Counted from the first letter of the stretch, positions 38,088-48,783 are shown. The stretch is DNA of 64,000 nt from Bog-756 sp963812885 (GCA_963812885.1 CAWEWZ010000002.1:372001-436000); one strand, 5' to 3'. Numbers and translations are program-made. The notes: generated by a model not told the origin, from the sequence alone.

Positions 38088-39878
38088 ATGCCCCCCACCG
38101 CAAACAAGAAGCTGATCGCATGGGTGGACGAGATCGCGGCGCTGACCGAGCCCGACAACGTCGAGTGGTGCGACGGCTCAGCCGAGGAGTACGACCGGCT
38201 GTGCCAGCTTCTGGTGAGTGCGGGGACCTTCACCAAACTTTCGGACGCCAAGCGGCCCAACAGCTACTGGGCCCATTCCGATCCGGGTGACGTGGCCCGG
38301 GTCGAAGACCGGACCTTCATCTGTTCGACCCTCGAGTCCGATGCCGGTCCGACCAACAACTGGCAGGACCCGGCGGAGATGCGGGCCAAGCTGACCGATC
38401 TGTTCCGGGGATCGATGCGGGGGCGGACCATGTACGTCGTCCCGTTCTCGATGGGCCCGCTCGGCTCCTCCATCGCCCACATCGGGGTGGAGATCACCGA
38501 TTCGGCCTATGTGGCTGTCTCCATGCGGATCATGACCCGTATGGGCCGGGGGGCCCTCGAGGTGCTCGGGGCCGACGGCGACTTCGTGCCGTGCCTCCAC
38601 TCGGTGGGTGCACCGCTGGCCGACGGCGACGTCGATTCCCCGTGGCCGTGCGACGCCGACAACAAGTACATCGTCCATTTCCCCGAGACACGTGAGATCT
38701 GGTCCTACGGCTCCGGGTACGGCGGCAACGCGTTGCTGGGCAAGAAGTGCTTCGCCCTCCGCATCGCCTCGGTGATGGCACGGGACGACAACTGGCTGGC
38801 CGAGCACATGCTCATCCTCAAGCTGACCTCGCCGGCCGGCGAGACGCGGTACGTCACCGGTGCGTTCCCCTCGGCGTGCGGCAAGACCAACCTGGCCATG
38901 CTCATCCCCACCCTGCCCGACTGGAAGGTCGAGACGGTCGGGGACGACATCTGCTGGATGAAGTTCGGCGCCGACGGCCGTCTCTACGCCATCAACCCGG
39001 AGGCCGGATTCTTCGGGGTGGCCCCGGGCACCAACAGCCACACCAATCCCAACGCCATGCTGACCCTGGACGGCAACGCCATCTTCACCAACACCGCCCT
39101 GACCGACGACGGCGACGTGTGGTGGGAGGGGATGACCGACGATCCTCCGACCCACCTGACCTCGTGGAAGGGCGAGGACTGGACCCCGGCGGCCGGCACC
39201 CCGGCGGCCCATCCCAACGCCCGGTTCACCGTCCCGGCCGCTCAGGACCCGGCCATCGCCTCCGAGTGGGAAGACCCCGCTGGAGTGCCCATCGACGCCA
39301 TCTTGTTCGGGGGTCGCCGGGCCTCGGTGGTGCCGCTGGTCTTCCAATCGAGGGACTGGGGACACGGCGTCTTCCTCGGGTCGATCATGGCCTCCGAGAC
39401 CACCGCGGCGGCGGCCGGTGCGGTGGGCAACCTCCGTCGCGACCCGTTCGCCATGCTGCCGTTCTGCGGCTACAACATGGCCGACTACTTCGCCCACTGG
39501 CTGAGCATCGGCGCCGAGGCCGATCCGGACAAGCTGCCCAAGATCTTCTACGTCAACTGGTTCCGCAAGGACGAGGACGGGCGCTGGCTGTGGCCGGGCT
39601 ACGGGGAGAACTCGCGTGTCCTCGAGTGGGTCTTCGAACGGGTCAACGGGACCGGCGAGGCCACCGAGACGCCGATCGGCTTCGTGCCCGGCCCCGGCGC
39701 CATCGACACCGACGGCCTGGACGTCTCGCCCGCCGACATGGACAAGCTGCTGGCCGTCGATCCGGAGGAGTGGCGATCCGAGGTGCCGAGCATCCGTGAG
39801 CACTTCGCCACCTTCGGCGACAAACTTCCGTCCCGCCTCCGGGACGAGGTCGACAAGCTCGAACAACAGCTCGGGTGA
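38088..39878 (+). CDS. pckG: Phosphoenolpyruvate carboxykinase (GTP)
   Basis: Converts oxaloacetate to PEP with GTP in gluconeogenesis, 596 aa, intact. Substrate and nucleotide motifs: the PEPCK P-loop TGAFPSACGKTNLAML, IWSYGSGYGGNALLGKKC, PEAGFFGVAPGTN, LFGGRRASVVPLV, and RDPFAMLPFCGYNMADYF with FYVNWFRKDEDGRWLWPGYG. ATG 38088 follows GGAGGAG by about ten bases. Monocistronic. Confidence 0.98.
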   Translation: MPPTANKKLIAWVDEIAALTEPDNVEWCDGSAEEYDRLCQLLVSAGTFTKLSDAKRPNSYWAHSDPGDVARVEDRTFICSTLESDAGPTNNWQDPAEMRAKLTDLFRGSMRGRTMYVVPFSMGPLGSSIAHIGVEITDSAYVAVSMRIMTRMGRGALEVLGADGDFVPCLHSVGAPLADGDVDSPWPCDADNKYIVHFPETREIWSYGSGYGGNALLGKKCFALRIASVMARDDNWLAEHMLILKLTSPAGETRYVTGAFPSACGKTNLAMLIPTLPDWKVETVGDDICWMKFGADGRLYAINPEAGFFGVAPGTNSHTNPNAMLTLDGNAIFTNTALTDDGDVWWEGMTDDPPTHLTSWKGEDWTPAAGTPAAHPNARFTVPAAQDPAIASEWEDPAGVPIDAILFGGRRASVVPLVFQSRDWGHGVFLGSIMASETTAAAAGAVGNLRRDPFAMLPFCGYNMADYFAHWLSIGAEADPDKLPKIFYVNWFRKDEDGRWLWPGYGENSRVLEWVFERVNGTGEATETPIGFVPGPGAIDTDGLDVSPADMDKLLAVDPEEWRSEVPSIREHFATFGDKLPSRLRDEVDKLEQQLG

Positions 39879-39891
39879 GCCAACAGGCGGC

Positions 39892-41421
39892 CTACCGACC
39901 CGAGGGCGCGACGGGAGCTCATGTAGGACACGGCCCCGATGGCGGCGGCCACGGCCATGACCAGGTTCCCGCCCGGCACGGGCAGGGACAGCACCACCGG
40001 TACGAACGAGCCGGCCACCCACATGAGCTGGAATCTCGTTTCGTTGCGGGCGAAGGCCCGACCCTGGTTGGACTCGCTCACGTGACGCTGGACGAGCGCG
40101 TCGAAGGAGGGCTTGGCCACGGCGCTGGCCACCCCCACGGCGAGGGCCACCACCGCCCAGAACCAGCGATCGGCGTAGATGGCCCCCACACCGGTGACCA
40201 CGGCGACCAGCCACAGGGCACCGGTGAGCATCTGCTGCTCGTCCAACACCCGCCTGATCCTCGACACCAGCAGGACGCCGACCAGGGCACCGGCGGTGAA
40301 GGCACCCAGGACGAGGCCGAACCACCAGGTGGCGGCGCCGTCCCGCCGGAGACCGAAGGCGAACAGGAACGTGGTGAACCCGACCAGGGCCTTCAGGACC
40401 GACATGGGCATCAGGGCCAGGGTCACCTCGGTGTCGCCGATGGGTCGGAGGGCGGCCAGGTCCTCTTCGTCCCCGATCCAGATCGGATCCACGTCCGGAG
40501 CCAGCTGTACCGGCGGCGCCGGAGCAAGGTCGCGGCGCGTCACCGGCGCGCCGGACCGTCGGCCCGGCGGTCGCGGCTGCGCCGGTACGGGACGGGCAGC
40601 CGGGCCCCGGCGGCGGCGGCGGCGGCGAAGACGCCCATCAGCACCCACAGCACGCTGGAGGCGCCCGCCGACCCTCCCAGCTTGAAGATGGCCACGGCGG
40701 GAAGGGCGAAGGCGAAGCCGGACAGTGAGGCCAGCAACCCAAGGCGGGCATTGAGCGTGGCCAGGTCGGGCTCGACCTTGGCGGTGCCGGTACCCGGGTC
40801 GTCGACCCTGACCACCGGCAACCCGTAGGGAGGCGTGGGATTCGGTCCGCGGCTGGCGGTTCCACCTTCGGACCGTCCGAAGGCGGGCCCTTCGGCCTCA
40901 GCGGCCTCGGTCCGGTCGGTCACCGGGCCGACCCCGCCGACATCGCCCACCCCGACCTCGTCGAGCATCCCGAGCGCAGCCATCTCCGGGACCAGCGCAC
41001 CTTTGGTGACGACGTAGACCTTGGACAGCACCAGCATGGCGAAGGCCTCGGGGAACAGGAGGAGCGAGTGGATGTCGCGGGCCAGGAACGGGCACAGCGC
41101 CGCCCGGCCGAGGGCCGACGCCACCACCATCGCCCTCCGGGCGCCACGGCTGCGGTCGATCACCGGACCCAGTGCCGGCGCCGCCACGGCGAAGGGCCCG
41201 ACGGTCAGGAGGAGGTAGAGCAACACCTTGTCCTTGGCCTCGGTCGGGGAGATCGAGAAGAACAGTGAGCCGGCCAGGGAGACGGCGAACATGGTGTCGC
41301 CGCCGGTCATGAGCACGTGGGTCAGGGCCAACCGACCGAACGGCCGGCGCTGGTCGAACAGATCGGTGATCGCCGACCGGGCCAGGCGGCGGAACTGGTC
41401 ACCACGCTCCCGAACGGTCAC
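39892..41421 (-). CDS. MFS-type transporter
   Basis: Polytopic membrane protein, about 500 aa, with repeated TM-like stretches (LALTHVLMTGGDTMFAVSLA, VLLYLLLTVGPFAVAAPALG, FTTFLFAFGLR, WLVAVVTGVGAIYA) and the basic loop PVIDRSRGARRAM typical of MFS. A long hydrophilic loop mid-protein is Gly/Pro/Glu-rich. Break near 40545; the frame then runs into the convergent pckG gene, so another indel must hide the stop, probably TAG at 39892-39894. GTG 41421 is favoured because TACCAT lies six bases upstream. Substrate unknown. Confidence 0.82.
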
Positions 41422-41427
41422 CAAGGC

Positions 41428-41433
41428 ATGGTA
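41428..41433 (-). promoter_or_regulatory. -10 element TACCAT of the MFS gene (leaderless)
   Basis: TACCAT, six bases, GTG 41421. The divergent RAM-domain gene has TAACAT at 41453-41458 on the other strand. Confidence 0.5.
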
Positions 41434-41452
41434 GGCGGCGGACGCCCGGCGG

Positions 41453-41458
41453 TAACAT
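41453..41458 (+). promoter_or_regulatory. -10 element TAACAT of the RAM-domain gene
   Basis: TAACAT about 40 bases before ATG 41498; unlike its neighbours this transcript has a leader with GGGAGG. Confidence 0.45.
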
Positions 41459-41497
41459 GCGCCGGTCCACCCGCTCCTTCGTCCCGGGAGGTTCCCC

Positions 41498-41734
41498 ATG
41501 CCGGTCAACGCCTACGTGCTGATCCAGACCGAAGTCGGGAAGGCGGCGTCGGTTACCCGCACCGTGGCCTCACTGGCCGGGGTGGTGGCCGCCGAAGGGG
41601 TGACCGGCCCCTATGACGTCATCGTGCGGGCCGAGGCGGGGACGGTCGACGAACTGGGCCAGATGGTCGTCGGCCGGATCCAATTGATCGAAGGGATCAC
41701 CCGCACGGTCACCTGCCCGGTCGTCAATCTCTGA
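41498..41734 (+). CDS. Lrp/AsnC ligand-binding (RAM) domain protein
   Basis: 78-aa stand-alone RAM domain without a helix-turn-helix: VNAYVLIQTEVGKAASVTRT, GVTGPYDVIVRAEAG, ELGQMVVGRIQLIEGITRT. Such proteins bind amino acids and can modulate full-length Lrp regulators; the partner here is unknown. ATG 41498 with GGGAGG seven bases upstream. Convergent with the CoA-transferase, four bases between stops. Confidence 0.93.
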   Translation: MPVNAYVLIQTEVGKAASVTRTVASLAGVVAAEGVTGPYDVIVRAEAGTVDELGQMVVGRIQLIEGITRTVTCPVVNL

Positions 41735-41738
41735 CGGG

Positions 41739-42885
41739 CTAGTGGATGGCTCCCGAAGCCCGGAGTCCCTCGATCTCGTCCTTGGCCAGCCCCCAGTCGG
41801 CCAGGGCCTCGTCGGCATGCTGTCCCGGATTGGGCGGCGGCCGGCGGATGGCACCCGGCGTCCCCAGGAACCGCGGCGACGGCGACGGCTGCACGACACC
41901 GGCGACCTCGGTGAACGTCTGACGGAACCGGTTGTGCGGATGCTCGGGGGCCTCGTCCGGCGACAGGACCGGCGCGGCACAGGCATCGGAGCCTTCGAAG
42001 ATGGCCTCCCATTCGGCGCGGGTCTTGCCCGCCAACTGGTGGGCGAACCGCTTCTTCATCTCGGGCCAGGCATCCCGATCCATCTGTGCGGGTAGGTCCT
42101 CGCCCTCCAGGCCGATCAGTCGGATCAGCTCGGCGTAGAACTGGGGCTCGATGGCGCCGACACCGATGAACCCCCCGTCCGACGTCTCGTAGACCTCGTA
42201 GAACGGGGCGCCGGTGTCCAACAGGTTGGTGCCCCGCGGGCCGGCCGACATCCCGGCGTTGCGCAGCGTGTAGTTCATCGTCATCAGTGAGGCGGCGCCG
42301 TCGACCATGGCCGCGTCGACCACCTGTCCGGCGCCGGTGCTGCTGCGCGTTGATGATGGCGGCCAGCATGCCGAAGGCCAGCAACATCCCGCCGCCGCCG
42401 AAGTCTCCGACCAGGTTGAGGGGCGGAAGCGGTGCCTGGCCGGCCCGTCCCACCGGCTCGAGGGCGCCGGCCAGGGCGATGTAGTCGATGTCGTGACCGG
42501 CCCTCTGGGCCATGGGCCCGTCCTGGCCCCAGCCGGTCATCCGCCCGAACACCAGCTTCGGGTTGCGGGCCAGGCACACCTCCGGTCCGAACCCCAGCCG
42601 TTCGGCCACACCGGGACGGAACCCCTCCATGAGCCCGTCGGCCTGCTCGACCAGCCGGAGGACCAGGGCCACCCCGTCGGGATGCTTGAGGTCCACCGCC
42701 ACCGAACGGCGGCCCCGGTTCATCAGGTCGACGTGGGGCTCGGTGTGGGGCGGGTAGGTGGCCCGCTCCCACCGGTCGATGCGGATGATGTCGGCACCGG
42801 CATCGGCGAGCATCATCCCGGCGAACGGGGCCGGGCCCAGTCCGGCCAACTCGACGATCCGGATCCCGTCCAGCGGCCCACTCAC
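41739..42885 (-). CDS. CaiB/BaiF family CoA-transferase (alpha-methylacyl-CoA racemase-like)
   Basis: Class III CoA-transferase fold, about 381 aa. Begins SGPLDGIRIVELAGLGPAPF; conserved WERATYPPH, NRGRRSVAVDLKHPDG, and the active-site region TGWGQDGPMAQRAGHDIDYI, where the Asp after GH is the racemase catalytic acid. After the break the frame continues VVDAAMVDGAASLMT and GAPFYEVYETSDGGFIGVGA. One extra base near 42335. The closest match is alpha-methylacyl-CoA racemase rather than formyl-CoA transferase. GTG 42885 has GGGGG upstream. Confidence 0.92.
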
Positions 42886-43040
42886 CGCGGGTCCCCCTGG
42901 CGGAGGGACGGGAGGAGCCGGACCGGTGGCCTCGGAGATGACTTTGCGGGGATGGTCATGGGCGGATGGTGGCCTCCGCGAGCCCCGGGGGTCAAATACG
43001 ACGGGACCGACCGGCCCTCGGGACGGGCCGACGGCCGTGG

Positions 43041-43046
43041 GATAGT
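43041..43046 (+). promoter_or_regulatory. -10 element GATAGT of the GNAT gene (leaderless)
   Basis: GATAGT, six bases, ATG 43053. Confidence 0.45.
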
Positions 43047-43052
43047 GGGGCG

Positions 43053-43574
43053 ATGGGTTGGTCCATCCGGTCCGCCGAGCCTTCGGACCACGACGCCATT
43101 CTCGGCCTGGTCGACGAGGCGTTCACCGGCCCCGGGCGCGACGGCGGGGAGGAAGTCGACATCGTCGAGAGCACCTGGCGGCTCGGGGCCGACCTCGACG
43201 GTCTCGAGCTCGTGGCCGTCGAGGACGGGGATGTCGTGGGCCATGTGCTCGGAGCGCGAGCCGATCTGGACGGGCGATCCATCGTCGCCGTGGCTCCCCT
43301 CTCGGTGACGCCGTCACGCCAGGGCGACGGCATCGGCAGCGGCCTGATGATCGAACTGCTGGCCCGGGCCGAGGCCCGGCACTGGCCGCTGGTCGCCCTC
43401 CTCGGCGAGCCCGGCTTCTACGGTCGTTTCGGATTCGAGGCGTCGGCCACCTTCGGCATCCACTACCCACCGGCCGGCGAGGGCAGTCCCAACTTTCTCG
43501 TTCACCGCCTGCACGGCTTCGACCCGTCCCTCCGCGGCGAGGTCAGGTACTGCTGGGAACAACCGGCCGGCTGA
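43053..43574 (+). CDS. GNAT family N-acetyltransferase (YhbS-like)
   Basis: 173 aa, intact. N-terminal IRSAEPSDHDAILGLVDEAF; acetyl-CoA-binding motif A in APLSVTPSRQGDGIGSGLMI; EPGFYGRFGFEAS is typical of the YhbS subgroup. Substrate unknown. Seven bases upstream of the galactokinase start, so probably co-transcribed with it. Confidence 0.93.
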   Translation: MGWSIRSAEPSDHDAILGLVDEAFTGPGRDGGEEVDIVESTWRLGADLDGLELVAVEDGDVVGHVLGARADLDGRSIVAVAPLSVTPSRQGDGIGSGLMIELLARAEARHWPLVALLGEPGFYGRFGFEASATFGIHYPPAGEGSPNFLVHRLHGFDPSLRGEVRYCWEQPAG

Positions 43575-43580
43575 GTCGAG

Positions 43581-44607
43581 GTGCGAGCCACGGGACCCGG
43601 TCGGGTCAACCTGATCGGTGACCACACCGACTACAACCTGGGCCTGGCCCTGCCCATGGCCATCGGACTGGGGGTGACCGTCGAGTACCGGCCGTCGGAG
43701 GATGAGGCGATCGTCGTCACGTCGGCGGCGTTCGACGAGGAGGCCGTCCTGCCGTTGGATCTGTCGGCCGGGGAGGAGGCCATCGCCGGGCTCGAACCAC
43801 CCTGGGCCCGCCTGATCGGGGCCATGACGGCTCTGGCCCGTCCCGAGTCGGGTGGCACCCTGCACATCGAGGCCACCCTGCCCATGGGTTCGGGCCTGTC
43901 GTCGAGTGCCGCGCTCACGCGTGGCCCTGGCCGAGGTGTTCGGTGTCACCGGAGATCCGACCGTCGTGGCCCGGCTGTGCCAGGAGGCGGAACGACGGGC
44001 CGGGGTGCCGGTGGGGGCCATGGACCCGCTGGTGTGCGCCGGAGGGCGGCGGGGCCACGCCATGCTGATCGATTTCTCCACCCTCGGCCACGAGCACGTG
44101 CCCCTTCCCGCCGATGCCGAAATCGTCGTCGTCCACTCGGGCCGCCACCGTACGCTCAGCTCGTCCGAGTACGGAGCCAGAGTGGCTGAATGCGAGGCGG
44201 CCTCGGCCATCATCGGTCCGCTGGGGCAGGCCGGCGACCGCGATCTGCTCGGCCTCCGCGATCCCCTCCTCCGTCGACGAGCCCGTCACGTCGTCTCCGA
44301 GTGCCGTCGGGTGCGCGAATGTGCCGCCGCCTTCCGGGCGCAGGATCTCGTCGCATCCGGCGTGCTGATGACCGAGAGCCACCGGAGCCTGGCCGACGAT
44401 TTCGACGTCTCGACCGCCACCCTCGACGAACTGGTGGAGACGCTGGCCGCCCGACCCGGCGTGTTCGGGGCCCGGATGACCGGAGCGGGGTTCGGGGGCT
44501 GCGTGGTGGCCCTGTGCCGGCCGGGAGCAGTCGACCCGGCGTCGCTGGCCACGCCGGCCTGGAACGTCGAGGCCAGTGACGGGACGGTCGCCGGGCGCCA
44601 ACCCTGA
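43581..44607 (+). CDS. galK: Galactokinase (GHMP kinase)
   Basis: Phosphorylates galactose at C1. The galactokinase signature GRVNLIGDHTDYNLGLALP is at the extreme N-terminus, so the usual 10-20 residue leader is missing. Motif 2 PMGSGLSSSAAL, the region VGAMDPLVCAGGRRGHAML (catalytic Asp) and motif 3 MTGAGFGGCVVAL follow. One extra base near 43915 splits it. About 341 aa. A different sugar substrate among GHMP kinases is possible, but the first motif is the galactokinase one. Confidence 0.9.
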
Positions 44608-44635
44608 AGCCGCGGTCCAGGCCGGCTGGGAGGGG

Positions 44636-45136
44636 TCAGCCGAAGGCTGTACCCGGTTGCGGATAGGGCTGCAGCCGGCGGTGGATCACCCGCTGCACGA
44701 TCAACGGCTTGCGGACGTCGTCGATCCATCGGATGTGGTCGACGTTCCTGATCTCGAGTTCGAGCCGCCCGGTACCCACCAGGCGGCGGCCCAGGGCCTG
44801 GACCACCGTGACCGACATGATGTCGGCCAGCGCCGTCTCCGCCTGCCGGCGGGTCAGCACGCCGCGCTGTTCGACGAGCCGCCGCGAGGTGAGGATCAGA
44901 CGGGTGGTCCTCCACCGCACCACCCGGACGGCCAGCCACGCACAGGGAGCGGCCACCACCAGTCCCTCGACCCAGTGGAGGGCGACCGATGTGTGGGGGA
45001 TGCCGATGTCGAGGGCGACCCCGACGGCGATGGTGATGATCGAGACGGCCAGGGGGCCGGACAAGAACGACCAATGAGGTCTGATGTCGAACAGGACCTT
45101 CTCTCCCGGCAGGAGCTGGAGCCGGTGGTCGGCCAA
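44636..45136 (-). CDS. Membrane protein with bacterial PH domain (YdbS/bPH2-like)
   Basis: 166 aa. Two TM helices (PLAVSIITIAVGVALDIGI and VEGLVVAAPCAWLAVRVV) followed by a PH-like segment with TTRLILTSRRLVEQRGVL and a beta-strand-rich C-terminus (GRLELEIRNVDHIRWIDDV). The start is uncertain: TTG 45136 with GAGG upstream fits best, directly after the ddl stop, so it is the second gene of that operon. Function unknown; membrane association is clear. Confidence 0.85.
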   Translation of the reverse strand: MADHRLQLLPGEKVLFDIRPHWSFLSGPLAVSIITIAVGVALDIGIPHTSVALHWVEGLVVAAPCAWLAVRVVRWRTTRLILTSRRLVEQRGVLTRRQAETALADIMSVTVVQALGRRLVGTGRLELEIRNVDHIRWIDDVRKPLIVQRVIHRRLQPYPQPGTAFG

Positions 45137-45141
45137 AAGCC

Positions 45142-46264
45142 TCAGCCCAGCTTGGCGGCGATGGATCCGGCCGAACGCAGGACCGAACCGTCCGCACCCG
45201 CCGCCGAGTAGGCATGGGTGGGACGCTGCCTGGCCTCGTCGAGGAGATCGGTGAGCAGGGTGGTGAAGGGGACCGCCGGTGCCACCCACAGATAGCGGGC
45301 CAACGATCCGGGCACGGTGTTGATCTCGTTGACGACGAACTGCTCCCCGTCCGAGAGGAAGTCGATCCGGGCGATGCCGCGGACCTGAGCCAGCGCGGCG
45401 ATCCGCTCCGAGGCCTGGCGGAGGGCCTTCTCCAACTCCGACGGGATCACCGCCGGGAGCTCGCGGTTGGCGCCGGCCATCCCCTCGCCGGCCACGTACT
45501 TGTCGCGGTAGTCGAGGATGTCGGACGAGCCCGGGCTGCGGATGGGGCGCTCGACCGCCGACAGCTCCAAGGCCGGCCAGGTGCGGACGCGCCACTTGGA
45601 GATCGGTCATCTCGGGCCGGTAGGGCTCGAGCACGGCACCGAAGCGGAGGTGGGCGTTGACCGACAGACGGGCCAGGGCGGTGGCGAAATCCTCGACCAC
45701 CTCGATCCCGATGGAGGAGCCACCGAAGCGCGGCTTCACGATGTACGGCCCGGCGAACGGGGGCGGATCGGACTGGGCGGTCAGCAGGACTCGGGGAAGG
45801 GTGGGCAGCCCGTCGGCGGCCACCACCGCTCCGAACGCCAGCTTGTCCATGCCCAGGGCGGCACCGGACACGCTGGGTCCAGAGTAGGGCACCCCGGCGA
45901 GATCGAGCGCCGCCTGCAGCGTCCCGTCCTCACCCGGTCCTCCGTGACAGCACACCAGTGCGGCCTCCAGCTCGAGGACCCGGGACCGGCCGAGGCGGCC
46001 TCCGGACTCGGAGAACCCGCCGCCGGGGGCCGCGGTCAGCTGCAGTTTCTTCGCACCACGGGGCACGCCCTCGAGAAACGCTTCCGCCTCCAGGCCGGGG
46101 TCGACCTCGTACCAGTCGCCGGTCTTGGACCAGAGGAGGGACCGGATGGTCATGCCCGCGGCCCGGGGACCGTCGGCCAGTCCGCGCCCGGCCTGCAGTC
46201 CGGTCAGCACGCTGACATCGTGCTCGGGCGATGGACCTCCGAAGATCACGGCTACGTCGGGCAC
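45142..46264 (-). CDS. ddl: D-alanine--D-alanine ligase
   Basis: ATP-grasp ligase making the D-Ala-D-Ala dipeptide of peptidoglycan. N-terminus VAVIFGGPSPEHDVSVLTG; CCHGGPGEDGTLQAALDL; GVPYSGPSVSGAALGMDKLA; YIVKPRFGGSSIGIEVV; then DYRDKYV, RIDFLSDGEQFVVNEINTVPG (Mg-binding Glu/Asn). One extra base near 45590. GTG 46264 is preceded by GGAGGA; a TTG at 46291 is the alternative. Confidence 0.95.
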
Positions 46265-46438
46265 GGTGGGTTGGTTCCTCCGATCGGGCAACTGGTGGGA
46301 CCCGGGCCGTCGATGGGGCGGTCCGGCTCGGCGGGCAACGTGTCAAGGGTACTCAAGCACCATGGCGCACCCGGCGACGTGGGCGATACTCCCAGTTCAC
46401 GCCGGTCGGATCCGGCCGACGCCGTGCGACGGGTGGCC

Positions 46439-47273
46439 TCAGCGGCCCAGCGCGGCGCGGACCCGCCGCTCCGCCTGGCGCAGCTTGCGGCTGCCGGCCG
46501 GCGCCAGGGCGTGGAGAAGGCGTTCCGTCTTCAGCTTCTCGAGGTTCTCCGCCCGGAACGGCTTCGGGGGGAGCAGTCCCCGCACGGTCGGCCAGTCCCC
46601 GGGGACGCGGTGCAACTGCTCGGCCATCGATCCGTTGTCGAGATCGCTCATAGGGCATGGCCAGGTACTGTCCGACGATCTCGTCGTACCGGTCGGGGAG
46701 GACGGTCGACGACGGGTCGAGGTTGCCGATGATGCCCAGTCCGCTCGGTCCCGAGTCGGCCACCGCCACCTCGAGATCGGGACGCCAGTGGCGAAGGGCG
46801 AGGATCAGCCGCCAGATGTCACCGGTCCAGAGGTTGGTGATCCGTTCCCGCGACGCGCTCGCCTCGTCGATGGGCAGGCAGTCATGGACGAGGACGGTGG
46901 TCAGTCCGTTGGATGCCCGCTCGAGGTTGATGAAATCGCGGAGGGCGAATTCGAAGTGGTGCATGCCGTCGATGAAGGCCAGATCGAGGGGCAGACCGCC
47001 GAACAGGGCGCCGAGATCGTGGGTGGCGAAGAAGTCGTCGCTGGTGAGGCTGAAGATGCGGGTCTGCCTCCCCATCGGGAAGCGCGGCTTCGGTTCGGGA
47101 TCGATGCCGATGCAATCGGTGCCCGGGAGGGCGCGGGTCATCGAACGCCCTGTCGATACACCGATCTCGACGTAGGTGCGGGGAAGGAGATGCTGGTAGA
47201 TACGGTCGAGCAGATCCAGATACTCGGGGCTCGGCTGGTTGCACCGCCCGTAGGTCCAGTCGATCAAATTCAT
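46439..47273 (-). CDS. SAM-dependent methyltransferase (Methyltransf_24 type)
   Basis: About 277 aa. NLIDWTYGRCNQPSPEYL, then motif I YVEIGVSTGRSMTRAL, GIDPEPKPRFPMG, FIDGMHHFEFALRDFINLER, VLVHDCLPI. This class often acts on sugars or small acceptors; the substrate is unknown. After one extra base near 46650 the C-terminus reads SDLDNGSMAEQLHRVPGDWP and ends RVRAALGR. ATG 47273 is leaderless behind TACCAT. The ~170-bp gap to ddl holds nothing recognisable. Confidence 0.85.
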
Positions 47274-47279
47274 TGGTGC

Positions 47280-47285
47280 ATGGTA
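47280..47285 (-). promoter_or_regulatory. -10 element TACCAT of the methyltransferase gene (leaderless)
   Basis: TACCAT, six bases, ATG 47273. Confidence 0.5.
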
Positions 47286-47361
47286 TCCGGCGGCCCTGCG
47301 CACCCACTCGGCCGCAGCCGGTCCGAACCGGTGATCACCGGGGGGCTGCGCTTCCCATGAG

Positions 47362-48307
47362 ATGCTCTGGCCATGGCGGGTGACCCACGACCCGACGGGC
47401 ACGGCGTGGAGCCGGCGGCGATTCCTCCGGGTCGGGCTCGGCGGAGCGGCGGTGGTCGTGGTGGCCGGCTCGACCGGCTTCGAACTGGTGTCCCACGGGG
47501 TCCTCCCCGGAAAGCAGAGACTCGACGAACTCGACGGCGCCTGTTCGGTGTCGCATCCACCGTTCACGTTCGCCCCCCTGGGCCCTTCGCTGTCGGGATC
47601 GTTCTTCTCCAAGGCCCGGAACAGATCGGTGGGCTACACGCTGGCCTATCCCCCCGGGCACGCCCCCGGGGCCGCCCTGCCCCTGATCGTGATGCTCCAC
47701 GGGTTCGGTGGGAACCACCGGACCGCCCTGGCCGACATGTCGCCGGCCCAGGCCGTCGCCCTCCGGGTGGACGGGCACCCGTTGGCGCCCATGGCCATGG
47801 TGACGGTGGACGGAGGCGGCGGGTACTGGAACCCCCATCCCGGGGATGATCCCCAGGCCATGGTGGTCGACGAACTCATTCCGCTCTGCCGCGCCGGCAA
47901 TCTCGGACGCCCCCCACACCGGATCGGGACCATGGGCATCTCGATGGGCGGTTACGGCGCCCTGCTGCTGGCCGAGAAGTATCCGGCGCTCATCTCGGCC
48001 GTGGCCGCCATCAGTCCCGCCATCTGGACGAGCTATGCGGAGGCCCAGTCGGCCAACCCCGGGGCCTATGCCTCAGCCGAGTCGTTCAGGGCCGACGGAC
48101 GCCGTGACCCACGCCCATTCGCTCGACGGAAGCACCGTTCGTGTGGCATCGGGGAGCGACGATCCATTTCACCCCGGCGTCCAGTCCCTGGCCGAGGCCC
48201 TGCCCGCCGGGGCCACGGTCGAGATCTCCTCTGGGTGTCACACCGGTTCGTTCTTCGCCTCCCAGGAACCACCCTCCCTGCAGTTTCTGGGCCGGCACCT
48301 CGCGTGA
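47362..48307 (+). CDS. Putative secreted esterase with Tat signal
   Basis: Alpha/beta-hydrolase of the esterase D/Ag85-like type, about 314 aa. Twin-arginine signal: SRRRFLRVGLGGAAVVVVAG. Then VGYTLAYPPGHAPG, LPLIVMLHGFGGNH, the nucleophile elbow MGISMGGYGALLLAEKYP, an acidic residue in ASGSDDPFHPG and His in SSGCHTGSFF. One extra base near 48100. The ATG at 47362 is in frame with the Tat signal; ATG 47373, six bases behind a GATGCT hexamer, may be the true leaderless start if another indel lies near 47410. Confidence 0.85.
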
Positions 48308-48353
48308 TCCCGGTCCCCCGCTCCTCCGGCCACCGAGCCACGGCAGCAGCTGC

Positions 48354-48359
48354 GATACT
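48354..48359 (+). promoter_or_regulatory. -10 element GATACT of the VOC gene (leaderless)
   Basis: GATACT, seven bases, ATG 48367. Confidence 0.45.
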
Positions 48360-48366
48360 CGATGGC

Positions 48367-48783
48367 ATGGACCAACGCCTCTCGGTCGTCACGCTCGGGG
48401 TGGCCGACACCGGCGCGTCTCGCGCTTTCTACGAAGCGCTGGGGTGGGCAGGGGAATCGCCCGACGGCGACGTGGTCTTCTTCCAGGCCGGGGGCATGAT
48501 CGTCGCCCTCTGGGGTCGCCAGCAGCTGGCCGAGGACAGTGCCGTGACCGACGGTGGCGGGTGGGGCGGGGTGACCCTGGCCTACAACGCATCCTCGCCG
48601 GCCGAGGTCGATGCCGTCCTCGAGACCGCCCGACGAGCGGGAGCGTCGATCGGGCGTGAGGGTGCGACCACCTTCTGGGGCGGCTATTCCGGTATCTTCG
48701 TCGATCCCGACGGGCACCCGTGGGAGGTGGCCCACAACCCTGGATGGCGCCTCGCCGAAGACGGCTCGGTCCACCTCCGCTGA
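48367..48783 (+). CDS. VOC family (glyoxalase/bleomycin-resistance fold) protein
   Basis: 138 aa, intact. Paired beta-alpha-beta modules: LSVVTLGVADTGASRAFYEA, GWAGESPDGDVVFFQAGG, then YSGIFVDPDGHPWEVAHNPG at the C-terminus. Metal ligands are not certain; the DPDGHPWE segment supplies a typical Glu. Function cannot be specified within the superfamily. Confidence 0.93.
   Translation: MDQRLSVVTLGVADTGASRAFYEALGWAGESPDGDVVFFQAGGMIVALWGRQQLAEDSAVTDGGGWGGVTLAYNASSPAEVDAVLETARRAGASIGREGATTFWGGYSGIFVDPDGHPWEVAHNPGWRLAEDGSVHLR

Noticed and set aside
39599..39891. MFS transporter continuing into the pckG 3' end
   Set aside because: Hydrophobicity and MFS-like pattern end at about 39900; the rest is antisense to intact pckG. 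A TAG at 39892-39894 one frame away is the likely stop.
44636..46291. Apparent Ddl-PH-domain fusion
   Set aside because: The real Ddl C-terminus stops at 45142 in another frame; one extra base near 45590 causes the read-through.
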